From NCBI GenBank assembly GCA_037724045.1, contig JBBJOW010000002.1:1-64000 (forward strand): DNA of 64,000 nt, read 5' to 3'. Source of the DNA: DATLGB01 sp037724045. Lineage in GTDB: Bacteria; Actinomycetota; Thermoleophilia; Solirubrobacterales; Solirubrobacteraceae. Within the stretch, counting starts at the first letter, position 1, and each line of letters starts with the position of its first letter. The notes under the pieces are model-generated. The model saw only the letters and a program-made list of their open reading frames with translations, ran no database searches and had not been told where the DNA came from. Both the position numbers and the translations under genes were made by a program. Positions 41,994 through 50,786 of this stretch are shown here, piece after piece.

Positions 41994-43954
41994 CCCTCCG
42001 CCTCGACGCGCAGCGCGGTCGCGATCGCCTCGCGCTTGGCCGCATCCTCCGGCGTGGACTCGATCACGACGCGGCACGGCCGGTCGGCCAGCACGGTCTC
42101 GAGCGTCTTGCCGAACAGCGACGAGCCCGCGGTGCGCCGCGGCAGCCCCATCACGATCGCCGTGGCGCGCATGTCCTCGGCCTCCTCGATGATGCGCCGC
42201 CCCGCCTGCCCGGCGCGGACCTTCTCCCAGTGGCCGGTGACGCGGCGCCCGCCGGCGATCCGCGCCTGCTCGATGAGCGACTCCGCGGCGGACTCCTCCT
42301 CGCGTAGCGGCTCGTCGATCGCGAGCCGGTTGGGCACGGGAATCGTCACGATCACGTGGATGCCGCGCCGGCGCCGGGCCGCGAGCCGGACCGCCGTCAT
42401 GACGAGGCTCGCCCGGTATCCCTCCTCGCTGCTGAGGGCCACCAGCACGGAGTCGTACTCGGCCTCGTGGTCGACCACGGGCTGCGGGATGGCGACCTTG
42501 TGCGTCGTCACGAGGTCCAGGCCGCGGCTGCGCCGGAACGGGACGTAGATGAGAACTCCGAGCACGAGCCAGCCCGCACCGGCCAGGGCCGTGGTCGGGT
42601 TGAGGACCATGATGACGATGAAGGCCACGAACGTGAAGCTGCCGCCGAACAGCGCGAATACGGGCGCGTCGTAGCCGCGGATCGTCAGGTTGCCGGGACC
42701 GCGGTAGGGTCTCGGCTTGTCGGGCTGGGTCTTGCGCAGCCGGGCGACCGACACGTGGGCCACCGTGAACGACAGCAGGGCCCCGAACGAGTACAGGCTG
42801 CCGAGGAAGTCGGCCTGGCCGGGCACGATCGCGACGATGGCGAGGAAGCCGAAGACGATGATGCCGATCCATGGGGTCTGGAAGCGCGGATGCAGCCTGC
42901 GCATCGCGTCGGGCATCTGCCGGTGCAGGCCCATCGAGTACACGAGCCGCGAGACGCCGATCATGCCGGCGTTGGTGGCCAGGAGCAGCACGGTGGCCGC
43001 GAGGATCCCGACGTATACCAAGGCAACGTCCTCGAAGGCCCCGAGCTCCATGTTGCTCACCACGCCGAGGATCGGGTCGCCCGCGAAGCCGCCCTCCTCG
43101 CGCGTGAGGCCAAGTGGCGTGTAGCGCTCGCCGGCCTCCACCGCTCCGAGCTCGACTACGCGGTCGCCCTCCTGCGCCGTGCGCACGGGGAGCGCGCTGA
43201 GCGCGATCGAAGGCAGGGTGAAGTAGATCGCGTAGACCGCGATCTGGACGCGGTTGATGGCCGCTGGGATCGTCTTGGTCTCGTCCTTGGCCTCCTCGGC
43301 CATGTTGGAGATCGTCTCGATGCCGGTGTAGGCGAGCATGCCGATCGGGATCGCGATGAGGAACTGATCCCAGGCCGGCGTCACGCCCAGATCGACGTTG
43401 TCGAGCAGCTTCTCGGGCGAGAAAATCAGAAACACGCCGATCGCTACGAGCAGCAGCTGCGTGGCGAAGTCCAGCAGGGCGAGCAGCACGTTGACGCGCG
43501 TCGACTCCTGGGCTCCGAATACGTTCACGGCCCCCAAGGCGACGATCAGGATCGCTCCGCCGATGACGTCCCCGGGCGCGGTGGAAAGGAAATCCCAAAA
43601 GGTTCCGCCGATGTAGTGGGCCGCGAAGAATGCGGAGATCGCGACCGTGATCGTGTACGTGAGCATCCCCGCCCACGCGGCGAAGAAGGACCAGAACTCG
43701 TTGAAGGCGCGCCGCGCGAAGGAGGACGAGCCGCCCGCTTCCGGATACATCGACGTGGCCTCCGCGTACGAGGCCGCCGTCATGAAGAAGAAGACACCGG
43801 TGATGACGAAGACGACCGGCGTCAGCCCGAGCGCGTAGGACGCAACCAGGCCAAGCGCGTAATAGATCGACGAGCCGACGTTCCCGTAGGCCGTGGCGAA
43901 GAGGGCGTTCGTGCCCAGGACCCGTTGGAGTCCGTGCAATCGGCGTTCGGCCAT
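41990..43954 (-). CDS. APC-superfamily permease fused to a UspA-like cytosolic domain (second copy)
   Basis: 654 residues from ATG 43954. Membrane part about 1-470 (LGTNALFATAYGNVGSSIYYALGLV, IGMLAYTGIETISNMAEEAKDETKTIPAAI, SRLVYSMGLHRQMP), then a UspA-like domain from about 490 (EYDSVLVALSSEEGYRASLVMTAVRLAARR ... FGKTLETVLADRPCRVVIES). The G-IE--SN-AEE motif is the APC helix-6 signature. Same architecture as the protein at 39685 but only moderately similar to it. First gene of the minus-strand transport operon; a MITE-like element sits at its stop. Confidence 0.9.
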   Translation of the reverse strand: MAERRLHGLQRVLGTNALFATAYGNVGSSIYYALGLVASYALGLTPVVFVITGVFFFMTAASYAEATSMYPEAGGSSSFARRAFNEFWSFFAAWAGMLTYTITVAISAFFAAHYIGGTFWDFLSTAPGDVIGGAILIVALGAVNVFGAQESTRVNVLLALLDFATQLLLVAIGVFLIFSPEKLLDNVDLGVTPAWDQFLIAIPIGMLAYTGIETISNMAEEAKDETKTIPAAINRVQIAVYAIYFTLPSIALSALPVRTAQEGDRVVELGAVEAGERYTPLGLTREEGGFAGDPILGVVSNMELGAFEDVALVYVGILAATVLLLATNAGMIGVSRLVYSMGLHRQMPDAMRRLHPRFQTPWIGIIVFGFLAIVAIVPGQADFLGSLYSFGALLSFTVAHVSVARLRKTQPDKPRPYRGPGNLTIRGYDAPVFALFGGSFTFVAFIVIMVLNPTTALAGAGWLVLGVLIYVPFRRSRGLDLVTTHKVAIPQPVVDHEAEYDSVLVALSSEEGYRASLVMTAVRLAARRRRGIHVIVTIPVPNRLAIDEPLREEESAAESLIEQARIAGGRRVTGHWEKVRAGQAGRRIIEEAEDMRATAIVMGLPRRTAGSSLFGKTLETVLADRPCRVVIESTPEDAAKREAIATALRVEAEG

Positions 43955-43979
43955 CCGGTCGCGCGAGTCTACGATTCGG

Positions 43980-44110
43980 GTGGCCGACAGGCATGCCGCG
44001 GTGCTGCGCGAGCTGCTGGAGCCTCTCGGCACCGGCGGCAACCTCGCGACCGACGGCCACCAACGCGCGCGTGCATTGCTATCAGTTCTGCAAGCTGCAC
44101 CGCTAGCATC
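43980..44110 (+). pseudogene. vapC (PIN-domain toxin) C-terminal fragment
   Basis: Frame from GTG 43980 reads ADRHAAVLRELLEPLGTGGNLATD, which is the segment of PIN toxins just before the last catalytic Asp pair (usually GGNL.TDAHLAALA). It breaks after NLATD and runs into the promoter region of the next toxin-antitoxin pair. No antitoxin for this fragment remains. Confidence 0.55.
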
Positions 44111-44115
44111 GCCTC

Positions 44116-44352
44116 GTGGCCACCCTGCACATCCGCAACGTCCCGGCCGAGGTGGACGCCGCGCTGACCGCCGAGGCACGGGCGCGCAACGTCTCCAAGA
44201 ACAGCCGGGCGCTGACGGCGCTGCGGCGCGGCCTCGGGCTCGATCAGGTCGAGCGCTCGCGCCTGATCGAGACGATCCGGCGGGAGCGCAGGCCCGTGGA
44301 CGTCGACCTCGCCGCGTTGATCGGAGCCGAGCGCCCTGACGGAACCGGCTGA
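44116..44352 (+). CDS. VapB/FitA-like ribbon-helix-helix antitoxin
   Basis: 78 residues from GTG 44116: ATLHIRNVPAEVDAALTAEARARNVSKN is the classic Arc/FitA-like RHH start, then ALTALRRGLGLDQVE and a C-terminal part (RRERRPVDVDLAALIGAERPDGTG) that would wrap the toxin. Directly followed by a PIN toxin 14 bp later. Confidence 0.88.
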   Translation: MATLHIRNVPAEVDAALTAEARARNVSKNSRALTALRRGLGLDQVERSRLIETIRRERRPVDVDLAALIGAERPDGTG

Positions 44353-44365
44353 GCCCGACCTGCTG

Positions 44366-44779
44366 GTGGCGGACGCGTCCGCCCTCGTCGAGCTCGTGGT
44401 GGACGGTCGTCACCGCCGCGGGGCCGACGCGCTGCTGACGCGCTGGGAGGCATCGGACACGTTCGTGCTCGTGACCGCGGCGCACGGCCTGATCGAGGCG
44501 ACCAGCGCGCTCCGTCGCCTGACGGCACGAGCGCTCCTCACCCCTGAGCACGGTGCCACCGCAGTCGAATGGCTCGGCGCCCTGGATCTGGTCCTCGACG
44601 CCACCGCGCCCCGCTTGCGCCGCATCTGGTCGCTCCGCGAGTCGATGAGCGCGTACGACGCCGCCTACGCGGCGGCGGCCGAGGCGTTCGACTCCCCCCT
44701 CGTCACCACCGACGCCCGCCTGCTGCGGGCGTGCGCGGACGCCGGCATCGGCGCAGCGCACCTCGGTGATTTCAAATAG
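44366..44779 (+). CDS. VapC-type PIN-domain toxin
   Basis: 137 residues from GTG 44366. ADASALVELVVDG holds the first catalytic Asp, HGLIEATSALRR the Glu, and SAYDAAYAAAAEAFDSPLVTTDARLLRAC the last two Asp, so the RNase site is complete. The frame is open slightly further upstream (LTEPAEPDLLVAD), so translation could begin earlier by overlap with the antitoxin. Confidence 0.88.
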   Translation: MADASALVELVVDGRHRRGADALLTRWEASDTFVLVTAAHGLIEATSALRRLTARALLTPEHGATAVEWLGALDLVLDATAPRLRRIWSLRESMSAYDAAYAAAAEAFDSPLVTTDARLLRACADAGIGAAHLGDFK

Positions 44780-44799
44780 CGCTTGCCGCCGCCGATACG

Positions 44800-45675
44800 T
44801 TGCAAGACGTGCTGGTCTCCGTGCTCACCCCGGTCCTCGACGAGGAGGCGCACCTGCGCGAGGTCGCCGCGCGGATGCAGGCGCAGGACCTCGACGGCGA
44901 CGTGGAGTTCCTGTTCATCGACGGCGGCTCGATGGACGCGAGCCGGGCGATCCTGGCTGAGCTAGCCGCGGACGATCCTCGGATCGTGGTGCTCGAGAAC
45001 CCGCGGCAACGGACGCCGTTCGCGCTCAACGTCGGGCTGCGCGCCGCCCACGGCGAGTTCGTCGCGCGCATGGACGCTCACACGCGCTACCCGCCCGCCT
45101 ACCTGCGCCTCGGGGTCGATCGCCTGCGCGCGGGCGGCGTGACGCACGTCAGCGGGCCGCAGCTCGCCGTCAGGGACGGCCGCGTGTGGTCGGAGCGCGT
45201 CGCGCTCGCACTCTCGACACCGCTGGGCGCGGGCGGCGCGTCGTTTCGCTCGCTGGGAGTCGACGAGTTCGAGGTCGACACCGGCTTCACCGGCGTCTGG
45301 CGCCGCGATGTGCTCGTGCGCGCGGGCGGCTGGGACGAGGAGTGGCTCACCGATCAGAACTGCGAGTTCGCCTTCCGCCTGCACGCCACCGAGACCGGCG
45401 CGCACGTCTGCCTGCCGGCGATGGCCGCGGAGTACATCCCGCGCGACTCCCTAAGTGGTCTCGCCCGCCATTACTGGCAGTACGGACTGCACAAGGTCAA
45501 GACGTTCCGCCGTCACCTCGCGGCCATGCGGCTTTCGCACCTGCTTCCCCCGATCGTCGCCGGGGCGGCCGCCGCCGCGCCGGTAAGCCGGCTCGCGCGC
45601 ACCGGCCTGGCGGCCTACGGCCTCGCCCTCGGCGCGACCGGGGCACGGGCCGCCGCCGTGAGGCGCCTGCGATGA
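44800..45675 (+). CDS. Family 2 glycosyltransferase (exopolysaccharide locus)
   Basis: 291 residues from TTG 44800 (a GTG three codons later is the alternative). VSVLTPVLDEEAHLREVA is the GT2 nucleotide-sugar start, FLFIDGGSMDASRAIL the first Asp motif, ARMDAHTRYPP the DxD-equivalent, and a C-terminal hydrophobic stretch (residues 245-290) suggests membrane contact. Like succinoglycan-type ExoA transferases. Its stop overlaps the start of the next gene. Confidence 0.9.
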   Translation: MQDVLVSVLTPVLDEEAHLREVAARMQAQDLDGDVEFLFIDGGSMDASRAILAELAADDPRIVVLENPRQRTPFALNVGLRAAHGEFVARMDAHTRYPPAYLRLGVDRLRAGGVTHVSGPQLAVRDGRVWSERVALALSTPLGAGGASFRSLGVDEFEVDTGFTGVWRRDVLVRAGGWDEEWLTDQNCEFAFRLHATETGAHVCLPAMAAEYIPRDSLSGLARHYWQYGLHKVKTFRRHLAAMRLSHLLPPIVAGAAAAAPVSRLARTGLAAYGLALGATGARAAAVRRLR

Positions 45676-46790
45676 GGCTCGCCGCCTACGTGGACGCGAT
45701 CTATCAGCGCGACCACGACAACACGCTGACGGTGCACCGCGTCTTCCCGCTGTTCATGTTCGGCCTGGCCCGCGACGTCGAGGCGCTCACCGTCCTGGGC
45801 CGCCTGGATCCGGCGCCGGGTCGCAGCCACTACGTCGTGCCGACTGAGGGGCAGTTCGCACCGCTGCCCCACTACGAGAACGCGGCCGACGTCGGGGCTG
45901 TCGTCCGCGCGCTGGGCGGCACGCTGCGCCAGTTCTGGCGCGTGCTGGGGCGCGTCGACGCCGTGTGGATCAACGGCCCGAGCCCGATGGCGGTCGCGTT
46001 CGCGCTGATGGCGGTCGCCCGCCGGCGCCGCGTCGTGCTCGGCGTCCGCCAGGACACGCTCGCCTACGCGCGCAACCGGTTCCCGGGCCGCCGCGCCCCG
46101 CAGCTGGCCTTTCAGATCATGGAGGGCGTCTGGCGCGCGCTGGCGCGCGTCGCCGGCGTGACGGCGGTCGGGCCGGCGCTCGCCGCGCGCTACCCGGGCG
46201 CCCACGAGCTGAGCGTTTCCTTCGTGACCGCTGCCGACCTCGCAGCGCCGCGCACCGCCACGGGCGGGCCGCCGGTCACGCTGCTCTCCGTCGGTCGCCT
46301 GGAGACCGAGAAGAACCCGCTGCTGCTCGCCGACATCCTCGCCGAGCTCGGCGATGGCTACCGCCTGGAGATCGTCGGCGAGGGCCCGCTCGAGGCCGAC
46401 CTGCGCGCCCGCCTGGAGGAGCTCGGCGTGGCCGGCCGCGCCGAGCTGCTCGGCTACGTCCCGCTCGACGGCGGGCTCTTCGACCGCTATCGCGCCGCCG
46501 ACCTGTTCCTGCACGTCTCCTGGACCGAGGGCCTGCCGCAGGTGCTGCTGGAGGCGTTCGCCGCCCGCGCGCCCGTTGTCGCCACCGACGTCGGCGGTGT
46601 CGGCGCCGTAGCGCGAGGCGCCGCACTGCTCGTCGGACCCGGCGACGCGAAGGCCGCCGCCGACGCCGTCCGCCGCCTCGCCGCCGACCCCGCGCTGCAG
46701 GCCGAGCTAGTCGCCACCGGTCTGGAGCGAGCCCGCGAGCGCACCGGCGACGCCGAGCGGCGTCGGCTCGTCACGTTCATCGACCGGTAG
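45672..46790 (+). CDS. Family 4 (GT-B) glycosyltransferase
   Basis: 372 residues from ATG 45672, overlapping the previous stop. C-terminal GT-B domain: TLLSVGRLETEKNPLLLADILAEL, LEIVGEGPLEADLRARLEELGVA, VPLDGGLFDRYRAADLFLHVSWTEGLPQVLLEAFAARAPVVATDVGGV with the nucleotide-binding Glu. Acts in the cytoplasm on a lipid-linked sugar. The acceptor cannot be told. Confidence 0.92.
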   Translation: MRLAAYVDAIYQRDHDNTLTVHRVFPLFMFGLARDVEALTVLGRLDPAPGRSHYVVPTEGQFAPLPHYENAADVGAVVRALGGTLRQFWRVLGRVDAVWINGPSPMAVAFALMAVARRRRVVLGVRQDTLAYARNRFPGRRAPQLAFQIMEGVWRALARVAGVTAVGPALAARYPGAHELSVSFVTAADLAAPRTATGGPPVTLLSVGRLETEKNPLLLADILAELGDGYRLEIVGEGPLEADLRARLEELGVAGRAELLGYVPLDGGLFDRYRAADLFLHVSWTEGLPQVLLEAFAARAPVVATDVGGVGAVARGAALLVGPGDAKAAADAVRRLAADPALQAELVATGLERARERTGDAERRRLVTFIDR

Positions 46791-46848
46791 TCCCTTGCGG
46801 CACGGTTCGGTTAAGGTAAAACGCCCGGCTGCCGAAACAGGATGGGTC

Positions 46849-48318
46849 ATGCCCGCCAGACTGACGATCGCTGCCCTGCTCGCGCTGCTCATGCTCGTGC
46901 TTCCCGAGACCGCGCCCGCTGCCGTGACCTGCGATCGCTACGCGGGCGGGTTCGGCTCGGACTCGGCCCCAGGGACCCTGACCCAGCCTTATCGCACCGC
47001 GCAGCGGCTCGCCAACTCACTCACCGCCGGTCAGACTGGCTGCCTCTCAACCGGCACCTACACGGATGAGCTCGCCGGCCCGTACGTGCTCAACGTGCTC
47101 CGTGGTGGTGCGCCGGGCGCTCCGGTGACCATTCGCAGCGCGCCCGGTCAGCGGGCGACGCTGCGCGGCATCGTCATGGTCCCACTTGGTTCGAACCACG
47201 TGACGATCTCCAACGTCGACATCGACGGCCGCCGGCTTACCCTCGACGAGAGCACCGGCATCAAAATCAACGCCGAGGACACGATCCTCGAGGACAACAC
47301 GATCACCAACCACTCGCGCACGATCTGCATGGGGCTCGGCTACCCCGGCTGGGGCGAGGCGATCCGCACCGTCATCCGCCGGAACACGTTTCAGGACTGC
47401 GGGCGTGTCGGAAACAAGTTCGAACATTCCGCCTACATCGAATGGACCCGGGGAGTGCTCGTCACCGACAACATCTTCCTTCGCTCCGGCGCGTACGCGG
47501 TTCAACTGTATCCAGACGCCCAAGGAACCACCGTCAGCCACAACGTGATGGTGGGCAATGGCGGCGGCGTCATCTTCGCCGGTGAGGGAGACGCTGCCAG
47601 CACGGACACGGTCGTCGAGCAGAACGTGATCACCGACAGCTACATGCGTCCCGGCATCTCATCATGGTGGGGCGGCGCCGTCGGCGTCCGCAACGTCGCG
47701 CGCAACAACTGCGTGATCCGCAACGTCATCGCGCAGGTGGACCTGTCTGGCGGCGGCTACGCCTCGACGGGGAACGTGATCGCCGATCCGGGTTTCCGCA
47801 ACGCCGCGGCGGGCGACTACCGACTCGCGGCCGACAGCCCCTGCCTCACGGTCGTCGGCTACGACACGGCGGCCAAGCTGGCCGGGATGCCCCTGCCGAC
47901 CCCGACCCCGACCGCGACCGCCTCACCGTCCGCAACCGCGTCGGCCAGTCCAGCGCCCACGGCCTCGGCAACGCCAACAACAATCGCAACCGCGAGCCCG
48001 ACGCCCGCGGCGACGACGACGGCAGTGCCGACGCCCACCAGCACCCCGACGGCCACGCCCTCCGCAATACCGACTTCTCCACCGCCGTCCGCGACGCCGA
48101 CGCCGACGCCCACGCCGCTGTCGGTCTCGACACCCGCGCCTCCCACCGCCACCCCGCCGTCAGCCGCCGAGGGCACGCAGCCGCAGACTGACCCCGACCA
48201 GGACCCGATCGAGGGCGCCAAGCTCTTCATCGACGACGCAGCCTTCAGCGCAAGCGGCGGCTTTCCAGCCGAGCCCGCCGCACAGTGCCGTCCGCGCCGC
48301 AGCCCGCGCTGCCGCTAG
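46849..48318 (+). CDS. Secreted parallel beta-helix protein with Thr/Pro-rich linker
   Basis: 489 residues from ATG 46849. Signal peptide (MPARLTIAALLALLMLVLPETAPA), then right-handed beta-helix repeats from about residue 80 to 310 (NHVTISNVDIDG, DTILEDNTITNHS, VIRRNTFQDCG, GVLVTDNIFLRS, TTVSHNVMVGNGGGVIFAGEG), a conserved CD and TGCL pair of Cys, and from about residue 345 a long Thr/Pro/Ala-rich stretch, as in cell-wall spacers. Probably a surface polysaccharide-binding or -cleaving protein. Two damaged relatives lie at 48800 and 53563. The last 40 residues differ in style and may come from a junction. Confidence 0.85.
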   Translation: MPARLTIAALLALLMLVLPETAPAAVTCDRYAGGFGSDSAPGTLTQPYRTAQRLANSLTAGQTGCLSTGTYTDELAGPYVLNVLRGGAPGAPVTIRSAPGQRATLRGIVMVPLGSNHVTISNVDIDGRRLTLDESTGIKINAEDTILEDNTITNHSRTICMGLGYPGWGEAIRTVIRRNTFQDCGRVGNKFEHSAYIEWTRGVLVTDNIFLRSGAYAVQLYPDAQGTTVSHNVMVGNGGGVIFAGEGDAASTDTVVEQNVITDSYMRPGISSWWGGAVGVRNVARNNCVIRNVIAQVDLSGGGYASTGNVIADPGFRNAAAGDYRLAADSPCLTVVGYDTAAKLAGMPLPTPTPTATASPSATASASPAPTASATPTTIATASPTPAATTTAVPTPTSTPTATPSAIPTSPPPSATPTPTPTPLSVSTPAPPTATPPSAAEGTQPQTDPDQDPIEGAKLFIDDAAFSASGGFPAEPAAQCRPRRSPRCR

Positions 48319-48800
48319 CGCAGGCGTGCGGCAACGTCCGCGGCAAGGGCCGCAGCGGCGTCCGGCACATGGCCGATCGACGCTATTTCCTCGCAGCCGA
48401 GGAAGACGTCGGCAATCTCCTGCGCCAGCGATCACGTCCGTATACAGGTGTGGCTGCGCACTCTCGTGATCAAAGCTAAGGTCGTCTACGATAAGCAATC
48501 TGGCGTCGCGCGCCAAATCCCGTCAGATCAGCGGCTTGCTCGCCGCCGCGGGGACGAAGGCGACCGCCTTCACGGGAACGCCGGCGCGTTTCGCTCCAGC
48601 CAGGCGAGCGTGTCGGCGCGCATCGCGCGGGTGCGGACGCTGAGCACGAAGTGCACGGCTTTGGGAAGCTCGCGGTCCAGCGCCGCGGCAAACTCGAGCA
48701 TCTCGGGCATTGCCGCTGCCTCGACGATCGCTCGCTCGAGCGGCCGGCCCGCGTGGATGGGTCCCGGAGTCGACCAGGGTGCACCGGCGGATTGCACGAG
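48315..48800 (-). pseudogene. Decayed minus-strand gene of unknown family
   Basis: Three pieces in different frames read in order: IHAGRPLERAIVEAA, LDRELPKAVHFVLSVRTRAMRADTLAWLERN, then VPVKAVAFVPAAASKPLI; RLLIVDDLSFDHESAQPHLYTDV; and QEIADVFLGCEEIASIGHVPD to a stop at 48315. Codon-position bias makes coding origin likely, but I do not recognise the family. It sits between two beta-helix genes, oriented against them. This 480-bp stretch has no intact gene. Confidence 0.4.
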
Positions 48801-48807
48801 ATCCTTC

Positions 48808-49292
48808 AGCCCGGTGAGCCTTGGCACCACTTCCACGACTGCGGCCGTCGCGGGAGCGAGTTCGAACACGCGATCTACGTCCAGCGGACCCGCGACGTGA
48901 AGATCATCGACAACGCGATCCTGCGTTCGGCGTCGTTCGCAGTCCATCTCTACGGGTCCAACCGCGGGGCGGAGATCGCCATGATGCTCGACAACGGCGG
49001 CGGAGTCATCATCGCCGGTTACGGGGGCAACGTTTCGACGCGCACCGTCGTGACGCGCAACGTCATCGGCGGCTCGCACCGCTCGGCCGGGATCCAGGCC
49101 TATTGGGCAGGCCCCCCAGGACGAGACAATCGGGCGACCGATAGCTGCCTTTCCGGCGACCTCGTCGACTCCAGCAACGGAGGCTTCAACTCCGTCCGCA
49201 ACCTCATCACCCCCGCCATCGCCTCTGCTGCCTCGTGCCAGGACGTGCTCGGCAGCACCGTTGGGCTGCTGGGCCGCGCGCTTGCGTCCTGA
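48808..49292 (+). pseudogene. Parallel beta-helix protein, C-terminal fragment
   Basis: From about 48808 the frame reads PWHHFHDCGRRGSEFEHAIYVQ, VKIIDNAILRSASFAVHLYGS, MMLDNGGGVIIAGYGGN and TVVTRNVIGGSHRSAGI, colinear with residues about 180-300 of the intact beta-helix protein at 46849. The signal peptide and first half are missing, and the upstream frame is antisense to the decayed gene. The Thr/Pro linker is also absent; the end LGRALAS is short. Confidence 0.7.
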
Positions 49293-49313
49293 CGCACGGC
49301 GATACTCCGCGTC

Positions 49314-50783
49314 ATGACCGCCTCCGGCACCACGCGGCCGGACACCGTCGCCCAATCTACGGTTCGCGTGTTGCTCGCCTACGTCGGGACGGCCGGCTTC
49401 ACCGCCGTGCTGACCTTCTACCTCGTCCGTGTGCTCGGCCCCCGCGACTTCGGCGTCTTTTCGCTGGCCCTCGGCATCGGCAACTTGATGCACTTCGGAG
49501 CCGACTTCGGCATCGCCGCCTCGGCGACGCGGTTCATCGCCGAGAAGCGCGGTGACAACGCGGCGATCGCCGTCATCTTCGCGTCCGCGCTGCGGTTGAA
49601 GCTGCCGCTAGCCGGCGCGGTCGCGATTGTCGGCGTGCTGCTCGCTCAGCCGGTGGCAAACGCCTACGGCGAGGCGTCGCTCGCCTGGCCGCTGCGGGCA
49701 GTCGCGCTGTCGGTGCTCTTCGAGAGCTCGATCGGCCTGTTTAGCGGCACCTTCATCGCGGTCGGCCGGACGGCGACGAACCTCAAGATGGTCGTGTCGG
49801 AGAGCTTCGTCGAGTGCAGCGGGACGATCCTTCTGGTCATCCTCACGGGAGGCGCGGCTGCCGCCGCATGGGGCCGAGCGCTCGGCTACGCGTTCGGCGT
49901 CGCCCTCGGCGCGTTCCTCATGGCACGCCTGCTGGGCCGCCGAGCCCTCGCGGCGCACCGCCGCGGCACCGACATGGCGAAGCTGGGCCGGTACGCCGGG
50001 ACGCTGATGATCGTCAACGGAGCCTACTCGTTGTTCAGCAGCATCGACGTCCTGCTGATCGGTGCGATCCTTTCCACGACCGCAGTCGGCGCCTTCAGCG
50101 CGCCGCTGCGCATCGCTGTCCTGCTGCAATACCCAGGCCTGGCGCTGGCCAACAGCATCGCCCCGCGCGTCGCGCGATCCGAGACTGGCGAGCCCGACTA
50201 CGCAGCCGTCCAGTTCGGACTGAGGGTGATGACCGTTGTGGGGTTCGCGATGATCGCTCCGCTGCTGGCGTGGGCGCAACCGATCACAGACGTCATCCTC
50301 GGCGCCGACTACCAGGACTCGGTCGCGGTCCTGCGGGGCATGGCTCCGTTCGTGTTCCTGCAGGGTCTCGGCATTATGCTTTCACTCAGCGTGAACTACG
50401 TCGGACAGGCTCGTCGGCGGGTGCCGGTCGCGATCGCCGCGCTGGCGGTCAACGCGGTCATCGACCTGCTGCTGCTCGATTCCCTGGGTGTCGTGGCCGC
50501 GGCTCTGGGCACGAGCGCCGGGTACGCCGTCTACACCGCGGGTCACTTTCGCATCTGCCAACCCATCATGGGCCTCGCGCTGCGGCCGCTGGCGCTCACG
50601 TTCGCGCGCTCCGCGGCGGCCGGAGGTGCGATGGCCGCCGTGCTCGTCGCCTTTGGGACCGCGGACCTCGGCGTAGTTGAATGGATCGCTGGACTCGTGC
50701 TTTCCGGCGCCGCCTTCGGGGCGGTGATCGTCGCGACGCGCGAGCTCACCGTCGCCGAGTTGAGAACGATGGCAAGGCGGTAG
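49314..50783 (+). CDS. Wzx-type polysaccharide flippase (MATE/MVF superfamily)
   Basis: 489 residues from ATG 49314, about fourteen hydrophobic helices. VRVLLAYVGTAGFTAVLTFYLVRVLGPRDFGVFSLAL is the standard N-terminus of polysaccharide exporters, followed by FGADFGIAASATRFIAE. It would move undecaprenyl-linked repeat units across the membrane in the exopolysaccharide route. Three bases separate it from the next glycosyltransferase. Confidence 0.92.
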   Translation: MTASGTTRPDTVAQSTVRVLLAYVGTAGFTAVLTFYLVRVLGPRDFGVFSLALGIGNLMHFGADFGIAASATRFIAEKRGDNAAIAVIFASALRLKLPLAGAVAIVGVLLAQPVANAYGEASLAWPLRAVALSVLFESSIGLFSGTFIAVGRTATNLKMVVSESFVECSGTILLVILTGGAAAAAWGRALGYAFGVALGAFLMARLLGRRALAAHRRGTDMAKLGRYAGTLMIVNGAYSLFSSIDVLLIGAILSTTAVGAFSAPLRIAVLLQYPGLALANSIAPRVARSETGEPDYAAVQFGLRVMTVVGFAMIAPLLAWAQPITDVILGADYQDSVAVLRGMAPFVFLQGLGIMLSLSVNYVGQARRRVPVAIAALAVNAVIDLLLLDSLGVVAAALGTSAGYAVYTAGHFRICQPIMGLALRPLALTFARSAAAGGAMAAVLVAFGTADLGVVEWIAGLVLSGAAFGAVIVATRELTVAELRTMARR

Positions 50784-50786
50784 ACG

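Noticed and set aside
47889..48175. Pro/Thr dinucleotide-rich tract as a CRISPR or minisatellite array
   Set aside because: No regular unit or spacer structure; it is the codon-level consequence of a Thr/Pro/Ala-rich linker in the beta-helix protein.
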